Source: Palsa-744 sp036498265 | Lineage (GTDB): Bacteria > Actinomycetota > Thermoleophilia > Solirubrobacterales > Solirubrobacteraceae | Direction of reading: 5' to 3' | DNA length: 64,000 nt | Assembly (NCBI GenBank): GCA_036498265.1 | Contig: DASYFT010000005.1 | Location: forward strand, 1 to 64,000 | Position numbers and translations under genes: made by a program | Notes under the pieces: model-generated | Databases searched by the model: none | What the model was told of the DNA's origin: nothing | Seen by the model: the letters and a program-made list of their open reading frames with translations, nothing else | In this document: positions 58,694-64,000 of the stretch, piece after piece | Position numbering within the stretch: the stretch's first letter is position 1 | Layout of the letters: the number at the start of each line of letters is the position of its first letter

Positions 58694-59602
58694 TCAGCCT
58701 CCGACGACGGGCAGCACGGGCGTGCAGGCGGGCGTGATCGGATGCTTCGGGTCCAGCGCAGTCAGCACGTCCGCGTCGGCGATGTGGTCATACGGTGCCG
58801 AGAGGTGCTCGCCCTGGTCGAGGACGCATTGGCTCTGCAGGAGGATGTTCGTGACGTTCGCCCCGGACAGGAATGCGGAGCTGTACGGCGTGACGACCTC
58901 GTCGTTGGTCGACTGGATGACGGTGTAGTGCACGCCGGGGACCGTGTCCTTTCCGGCGTTCAGCTTCGCCAGGAAGGCCGACCCGGCCTCCTGCTGTTCG
59001 CAGGCGGGGCAGAGGACTCCGAAGGCGGAGCCCACGCCGAGGAGGTTCGCCAGCGTGAAGATGCCGTCGAGCGTGGTGCCGTGGTTGGACGGGGACAGAC
59101 CGACGAGCGTGTGGACCTTCGCCGCGCCGCCGAGGAACCTCAGGTAGTAGCGCGGCATCATGCCGCCCTGCGAGTGTCCCACCAGGTCCACCTTGCGGGC
59201 GCCCGTCGCGGCGAGCACCTGGCCGACGAACCCGGCCAGCTGTTCGGCCGACTGGGCGATGTCGCCGGTGGCGTAGACGCCGAACTGCCCGCTGCCTTCG
59301 TAGGAGCCGTAGTTGAGCGCGAACACGCAGTAGCCGTGGTCGTAGAGGAGCGGCGAGAGGGCCTGCCAGTTCCCGGACATGTCCTCGAAGGTGCCGTGCA
59401 CGAGTATCACCGGCCGGGGATGAGCCGCCGATGGCCTGCACGACCAGTTGTTGGCGCCCGGCGGGCTGGCACTGGGGCTGCTCTGCGCGTAGCCGAGCGC
59501 GCCGTTGTAGACGACGGGCAGTTCCGCCGCCCGTGACGTGCCGGCTGCCACGACGCTTGCCAGCGCGGCTGCGGCAGCCACTGCGATCAGGCGATTACGC
59601 AT
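58694..59602 (-). CDS. Secreted lipase/esterase (alpha/beta hydrolase)
   Basis: A 302-aa protein with a signal peptide (LIAVAAAAALASVVAAGTSRA). Motifs: RPVILVHGTFEDMSGNW (oxyanion region), VDLVGHSQGGMMPRYYLRFL (nucleophile elbow G-H-S-Q-G) and a C-terminal acid/His in TNDEVVTPYSS and LSAPYDHIAD. Four or more Cys (NWSCRPS, GYCVFAL, VLCPACEQQ, SQCVLDQ, TPACTP) fit disulphides. It matches the lipase class-2/EstA-like triacylglycerol esterases of actinobacteria. The ATG has a GGAGGAA ribosome site. Confidence 0.9.
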   Translation of the reverse strand: MRNRLIAVAAAAALASVVAAGTSRAAELPVVYNGALGYAQSSPSASPPGANNWSCRPSAAHPRPVILVHGTFEDMSGNWQALSPLLYDHGYCVFALNYGSYEGSGQFGVYATGDIAQSAEQLAGFVGQVLAATGARKVDLVGHSQGGMMPRYYLRFLGGAAKVHTLVGLSPSNHGTTLDGIFTLANLLGVGSAFGVLCPACEQQEAGSAFLAKLNAGKDTVPGVHYTVIQSTNDEVVTPYSSAFLSGANVTNILLQSQCVLDQGEHLSAPYDHIADADVLTALDPKHPITPACTPVLPVVGG

Positions 59603-59819
59603 CTCTCCAGTTCCTCCCGGTAGCTCTGTTTCGGACCGGCGCTCCCGATCACCCCGGCGCCGTCATCGACGCAGGCGCGGGTCCGGTGAAGCAGAGCACC
59701 TATACCCGTTTCCCCGGATTTGGCACAGCGGATCGGGCCGCGGCCCGGATCTCCGGCCCGGCCTTCGCGGATCGCCCGGCCGGCACGGCATCCCCGCTGA
59801 TGCCTATCGTGATCGGCTC

Positions 59820-62549
59820 ATGTCCTCGGTTCCCTTCTCCGCCTCGCTCGCCCGCGACGAGGCCGTGCTCCGGTTCCCCTACGACGACGGGCTGCGCCGG
59901 CTGCTGCGCGCCATACCCGGCCGGCGGTGGGACCCGGTCGAGCGCGCCTGGTGCGTTCCGCTCGAACCCGACCAGGCGGAGGCGCTCGCACACCTGCTGG
60001 CCGGCCTCCCGGACCGGCCGGATGTGAGCAGCGAGCTGGCTCGGCGGATCCGTCGCCGACGGCGCAGGCGCCGCCACGACGAGTGCCTCGTAGAGCTGGC
60101 GCGTCCTGATGAGGACTGGTGGCTGAGCTTTGCCACCGATTCCCAGCCCCGTGCCGTCGCCGCCCTCCTGGATCACCCGGGCGCGCGGCAGGTGCCCGAG
60201 ATCGCCCGCGCCATGATTCCCGTGGACGAGCGCGCTGCGCACGTGCTCGAGGAGCTGCGCTCCGAGGGTGTCCGCGTGGTGCTCAGCCATGCCGCCCGCA
60301 GGGCGATCGAGTCGCACCTCGAGGGCGCTTCCCCGGGCGCGCGCGCCGGCGAGCGTGACGGCGCCTCGCCGGCATACGACGTCGAGTTCCGCCGCGACCG
60401 CCGCGGTGAGCACTGGATCCTCATCGGCGCAGCCGCGGCGCCGCTCGCACGTGTGCTGGCCGCGCAGGCAGGCCTGCGCGCACTCGGTGGGCCGGGGGGG
60501 ACGCTCGGGCTTGCGGCGATCGAGCACGACGCGCACCAGCTCGACTCGCTGCTGGGCCAGCTCGAGGACACGTCGGTCGACCCTCGCGTCGCCGCCTGGC
60601 TTCACCGAGCGACCACCTGGCGCGGAAACATCGAGGTCGACAGCGCCGGCGAGGAGCCCGCCTTCCTGCTGCTCGGCGAGGTCGACCGGCTGCCTCAGAC
60701 GCTGCGGGAGCAGGCTGCCACCGTCCCGGGTGGCGCCGCGGTACCGCTGACAGTCGACAGCTGGCGGCACATCGACGGAGATCTCGACGCCTGGCTCAGC
60801 CCGGCGGCCAAGCGCTGCGTCGCGGCTCTGCTCGAGGGTAGGCCCGCGCCGCCGGCGGTGCTCGAACGCTCGGCGGTCCACGAGGAGCCCACGTTCGTGC
60901 TCGCACCGGGCCACCAGGCCGGCCTGCTCGAGGAGTTCGGAGGACTGCGCGGTGCGCTCCCGGCCGCGCCGAGACGCCGCGGCGGGCACGAGCACGCCGG
61001 GCTGCCGGCGATCCATGCCGATCCGTTCTGCGTGCCGCAGCTCGACTCGCTGCTGGCCGGTAGCGGGGTGTGGGTGGAGGGTGAGGCGCTTGCGCTCCTG
61101 CAGGAGATCCGCGAGGAGCACGCACGCGCCGCCGGCCTGGTCGCGCTCTCGGCGGCAACCGACGCCATGTTGTCGCTTCCGGCCCTCGGCGGCGAGCTCA
61201 AGCCGTTCCAACGCGCCGGCGTCCGCTATCTGCTGGCGCAGCGGCGCGCGTTCCTGGCTGACGAGCAGGGGCTCGGCAAGACGGTGGAGGCACTCGCAGC
61301 GATCGAGGCCGACGGCGCCTACCCGGCGCTCGTCGTCTGCCCCGCGAGCCTCAAGCTGAACTGGATGCGCGAGGTGGCGCGCTGGCTCCCCGGCCGCTCT
61401 GCGCGGGTGCTCGCGGGTAACGGGCGCGGCCAGCCGCTCGAGCCTGCGGAGATCACGATCGTCAACTACGACATCGTGGCGGGACGCCTGCAGGAGCTCG
61501 CGCGGCTCGAACCTCAGGCTCTCGTGCTGGACGAGTCCCACCACTGCAAGAACCCTGAGGCGAAGCGCACCCAGGCGGTCCAGCGCCTCTCTGCGGTCGT
61601 CCCGCGAGAGGGGTTGGTGCTCGCGCTGACCGGCACACCGGTGATGAACCGCCCGGCAGAGCTCATCTCCCAGCTGCGGATCCTCGGGCGGCTGGAGGAT
61701 TTCGGCTCGGGCGCTCGCTTCAGCCAGCGCTTCCGCGGTCCCGACGCCCATCTCCGCCTGCACTGGCACCTGCGAGCGCGCTGCTTCGCTCGCCGCCTCA
61801 AGTCCGACGTGCTGCCGCAACTGCCTGCGAAGACTCGCGCCGTCGTGCCGGTGGAGCTTGACAACGAGTCCGAGTATCGCTTGGCGGAGCGAGACCTCGT
61901 CGCCTGGCTGCAGACCCAGCCGCTCGACCTGCGCGAGCTCGATGCGAAGGTGGCGGCGGCACTGAGGGCCGAACGGCTGGTGCGCCTGAACGCCCTCAAG
62001 CTGCTGGCGGCGCGCGGAAAGCTGCACGCCGCCCTCACCTGGATCCACGACTTCTGCTCATCAGGGGAGCCGCTCGTCGTGTTCGCCCACCACCGCGAGA
62101 TCCAGCGCGCACTGCTCGCGCGGTTCCCGGCGGCGCTGCACATCCTCGGCGAGGACGGGCACGCCGCCCGTGACGCGGCCGTGGAGGCGTTCCAGTCGGC
62201 CGACGCCGCCCAGGGCCAGGTGATCGTGTGCTCGATCGAGGTCGCCGGCCAGGGCCTGACGCTGACGCGTGCCTCGCACGTCGCCTTCCTTGAGCTCGAC
62301 TGGACCCCCGCCAAGCACGACCAGGCGGAGGACCGCTGCCATCGCATCGGACAGCGCGACGCGGTGAACGCGTCCTACCTGCTCGCGGCGGGAACCGTCG
62401 ATGAGACCATCGCGATGCTGCTCGAGCGCAAGCGCGCGGTCATCGGAGCCGTCACCGATGGCCGGCGGGAGGACGAGGAGGGGGTTCTGGACGCGCTTGT
62501 GCGAGAGCTGCGCGACGCTCCCTACCGGCATCTGCGCGCGGTCGCGTGA
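59820..62549 (+). CDS. SNF2-family DNA helicase/translocase with HARP-like N-terminus
   Basis: A 909-aa protein. The N-terminus (FSASLARDEAVLRFPYDDGL..LRAIPGRRWDPVERAWCVPL) resembles the HARP domain of SMARCAL1-type annealing helicases. A ~400-residue unassigned middle follows. The SNF2 ATPase starts near residue 455: LKPFQRAGVRYLLAQRRAFLADEQGLGKTVEALAAI (I), ALVVCPASLKLNW (Ia), LVLDESHHCKNPEAKR (II, DESH), LALTGTPVMNRPAEL (III), LVVFAHHREIQRAL (IV) and the C-terminal VCSIEVAGQGLTLTRAS / HDQAEDRCHRIGQRDAVNASYLL (V, VI). It probably remodels stalled forks or DNA-protein complexes. ATG at 59820 follows TATCGT by 9 nt. Confidence 0.88.
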   Translation: MSSVPFSASLARDEAVLRFPYDDGLRRLLRAIPGRRWDPVERAWCVPLEPDQAEALAHLLAGLPDRPDVSSELARRIRRRRRRRRHDECLVELARPDEDWWLSFATDSQPRAVAALLDHPGARQVPEIARAMIPVDERAAHVLEELRSEGVRVVLSHAARRAIESHLEGASPGARAGERDGASPAYDVEFRRDRRGEHWILIGAAAAPLARVLAAQAGLRALGGPGGTLGLAAIEHDAHQLDSLLGQLEDTSVDPRVAAWLHRATTWRGNIEVDSAGEEPAFLLLGEVDRLPQTLREQAATVPGGAAVPLTVDSWRHIDGDLDAWLSPAAKRCVAALLEGRPAPPAVLERSAVHEEPTFVLAPGHQAGLLEEFGGLRGALPAAPRRRGGHEHAGLPAIHADPFCVPQLDSLLAGSGVWVEGEALALLQEIREEHARAAGLVALSAATDAMLSLPALGGELKPFQRAGVRYLLAQRRAFLADEQGLGKTVEALAAIEADGAYPALVVCPASLKLNWMREVARWLPGRSARVLAGNGRGQPLEPAEITIVNYDIVAGRLQELARLEPQALVLDESHHCKNPEAKRTQAVQRLSAVVPREGLVLALTGTPVMNRPAELISQLRILGRLEDFGSGARFSQRFRGPDAHLRLHWHLRARCFARRLKSDVLPQLPAKTRAVVPVELDNESEYRLAERDLVAWLQTQPLDLRELDAKVAAALRAERLVRLNALKLLAARGKLHAALTWIHDFCSSGEPLVVFAHHREIQRALLARFPAALHILGEDGHAARDAAVEAFQSADAAQGQVIVCSIEVAGQGLTLTRASHVAFLELDWTPAKHDQAEDRCHRIGQRDAVNASYLLAAGTVDETIAMLLERKRAVIGAVTDGRREDEEGVLDALVRELRDAPYRHLRAVA

Positions 62550-62712
62550 GCGTCCGGGGCAGCGGCGCCCGCCCGGCGCACTTTGCCCGATAATGTCCGC
62601 GGGCTGCCACACGACCTGAGTCCGTCGCAGCTCGCAACAGCAGAATCGCTCGGCGCCGCGCCGGCGGCGAGCCGAGGACTGGTCGCGTCCGCCGGCCGCC
62701 CGCCAAGCGCAC

Positions 62713-64000
62713 ATGAGAAGGAACGGGTACATCATCCTCTTCATCGCGGTGCTCGCGTGGGTCGTCGTCGCCGTCGTGCTCGGTACCGGCGACCCCTCGG
62801 GAGCCCGGACGGCCGTGCCTCCGAGCGGCCCCTCGCCCGCCTGTCTGCCCGCGACGGTCGACCACAGCGCGGCGCTGGCGGGGACCCCCGTGAACGTCTC
62901 ACCCGCGCCCGGGACGGGCACGGCGAGCCGTGGCACCCAGATCAGCTTCCGCGGCACGCCGGTCACGGACATCAAGGACGTCTCGGTGGAAGGCTCGCAC
63001 AGCGGATACCACTACGGCCACCTGTCCGGCTACTTCCAGGGCGATGGCGGCAGCTTCGTGCCCGACCAGCCGTTCGACGCCGGCGAGAGGGTCCTCGTCC
63101 GTGCCGTGATCGGCGCCCCCGGCTCCGAACGGCCGGCCTCGTTCAGCTTCGCCGTCGCGACCTCATATCCCACAACCGGGATCGCCGGATTTCCCAATCC
63201 GCCCGCTGCGCCGTCCGCCTACCAGAGCTTCGTCTCGGCCCCGGACCTGCACCCGCCGGTCCTCGACGTGACCGGGTCCGACGCGGACCCCGCGAGCGGC
63301 GACGTGATGATCACCGCGGGTCCGGGTCCGGGCCAGTACGGGCCCCTGATCTACACGCCGCAGGGACGGCTGGTGTGGTTCAAACCGCTTCCCGCCGGGA
63401 CCAACGCGCTCAACCTGAGCGTCCAGAGCTACGAAGGCCAGAGCGTGCTCACGTGGTGGCAGGGCCGTGTGCTGTCGGTCGGTTTCGGCCAGGGCGAAGA
63501 CGTCGTGATGGACGCCAACTACCAGACGCTCGCGACCGTCCACGCCGGCAACGGCTATCAGGCCGACCTCCACGATCTGCAGCTGGTAGGCGACCACGTC
63601 GCCTACGTCACGGTCTACGACCCCATCCGCTGCGACCTGGCTCCCGTGGGGGGCGCTCGCAACGGCGTCGTCATCGACACGGTCGTGCAGGAGATCGACG
63701 TCAAGACGGGTCTCGTGCGCTCGGAGTGGCACAGCCTCGACCACGTCGGTGTCAGCGAGTCGCACGTGCCGGTTCCCGGCAACGCCACGCCGTGGGACTG
63801 GTTTCACCTGAACTCGATCGACGTTCAGCCGGACGGGAACCTGCTGATCTCGGCCCGCAGCACCTGGGCCGCCTACGAGCTCCAGGCGGGCACCGGTCAG
63901 GTGCTCTGGCGCCTAGGAGGAACGCGCAGCAGCTTCACGATGGGTCCCGGCGCGGAAACCGCCTGGCAGCACGATGCGCGCCTGCAGCCGGACGGCACGG
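62713..64000 (+). CDS. Arylsulfotransferase (ASST)-like exported protein, 5' part
   Basis: The gene runs off the right edge after 429 codons. It has an N-terminal membrane anchor (YIILFIAVLAWVVVAVVLG), an Ig-like segment (~40-155, VDHSAALAGTPVNVSPAPG, VLVRAVIGAPG) and then a propeller: DVMITAGPGPGQYGPLIYTPQGRLVWFKPL, DLHDLQLVGDHVAYVTVYD, DVKTGLVRSEWHSLDHVGVSESHVP, WDWFHLNSIDVQPDGNLLISARSTWAAYEL and WRLGGTRSSF. This is the pattern of the actinobacterial ASST family (PF14269-like), which may move sulfate between phenols. The catalytic His (WQHDARL) is visible near the end. Confidence 0.78.
   Translation, partial: MRRNGYIILFIAVLAWVVVAVVLGTGDPSGARTAVPPSGPSPACLPATVDHSAALAGTPVNVSPAPGTGTASRGTQISFRGTPVTDIKDVSVEGSHSGYHYGHLSGYFQGDGGSFVPDQPFDAGERVLVRAVIGAPGSERPASFSFAVATSYPTTGIAGFPNPPAAPSAYQSFVSAPDLHPPVLDVTGSDADPASGDVMITAGPGPGQYGPLIYTPQGRLVWFKPLPAGTNALNLSVQSYEGQSVLTWWQGRVLSVGFGQGEDVVMDANYQTLATVHAGNGYQADLHDLQLVGDHVAYVTVYDPIRCDLAPVGGARNGVVIDTVVQEIDVKTGLVRSEWHSLDHVGVSESHVPVPGNATPWDWFHLNSIDVQPDGNLLISARSTWAAYELQAGTGQVLWRLGGTRSSFTMGPGAETAWQHDARLQPDGT

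Overview
The window is a 64 kb stretch of a very GC-rich, gene-dense actinobacterial chromosome. The gene content fits the Thermoleophilia/Solirubrobacterales or a close lineage: cobalamin-dependent ribonucleotide reductase, a DUF892 ferritin-like protein with a basic histone-H1-like tail, RecQ, CtaA, an HU protein, many SnoaL-like proteins, and frequent leaderless GTG/ATG starts. That placement is inferred from content and base composition, not from a marker gene. No phage, insertion sequence, CRISPR array or rRNA was seen.

Region 1 (1-20.6 kb) is a surface-polysaccharide locus. On the minus strand are an ABC-2 permease (Wzm, cut by the window edge), its ATPase with a Wzt-type C-terminal domain, and a GT2+GT4 double glycosyltransferase. 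Facing away is a plus-strand run: a small coiled-coil protein, a large GT4 enzyme, a polytopic GT-C-like membrane protein, a GT2 with two tandem beta-type repeats, a SAM methyltransferase with a long C-terminal coiled coil, a second double glycosyltransferase, a TylF-type methyltransferase and another GT2. An acyltransferase-3 membrane protein lies opposite. A Wzm/Wzt exporter with a carbohydrate-binding tail next to a coiled-coil methyltransferase suggests a cap-and-ruler chain-termination scheme like E. coli WbdD. A secreted protein, an Sfp-type phosphopantetheinyl transferase and RmlC close the region.

Region 2 (20.6-37.7 kb) is mainly housekeeping: CtaA, HU, an ECF sigma factor with a transmembrane tail, the DUF892/H1-like protein, NrdJ, Tmk and HolB (divergent, both apparently leaderless), a PHP phosphoesterase, a NERD protein, a P450, RecQ and tRNA-Thr(CGT).

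Region 3 (37.7-47.8 kb) is an accessory cluster of small SnoaL/NTF2-like proteins: eight intact domains in seven genes plus two remnants. Three loci carry the same N-type/C-type pair joined by an in-frame TAG-GCG-ATG junction. One locus is a fusion in which TAG has become ACG, and one has lost nearly all of its N-type gene. A PQQ-type quinoprotein sits inside the cluster. A TetR/MFS/universal-stress module has three evenly spaced GGAGGNNNCCTCC operators, one of them inside a near-consensus promoter. A PAS-coiled coil-GAF protein follows.

Region 4 (47.8-64 kb) holds metabolic and envelope genes: SDR, FAH-family hydrolase, a large LuxR/AAA regulator with its own promoter and leader hairpin, DedA, an epoxide hydrolase, a thioredoxin-fold protein whose CxxC has become CxxW, a small secreted membrane protein, two tandem PKD-domain secreted proteins, a methyltransferase, a secreted lipase, a SNF2 helicase with a HARP-like N-terminus, and the first part of an arylsulfotransferase-like protein.
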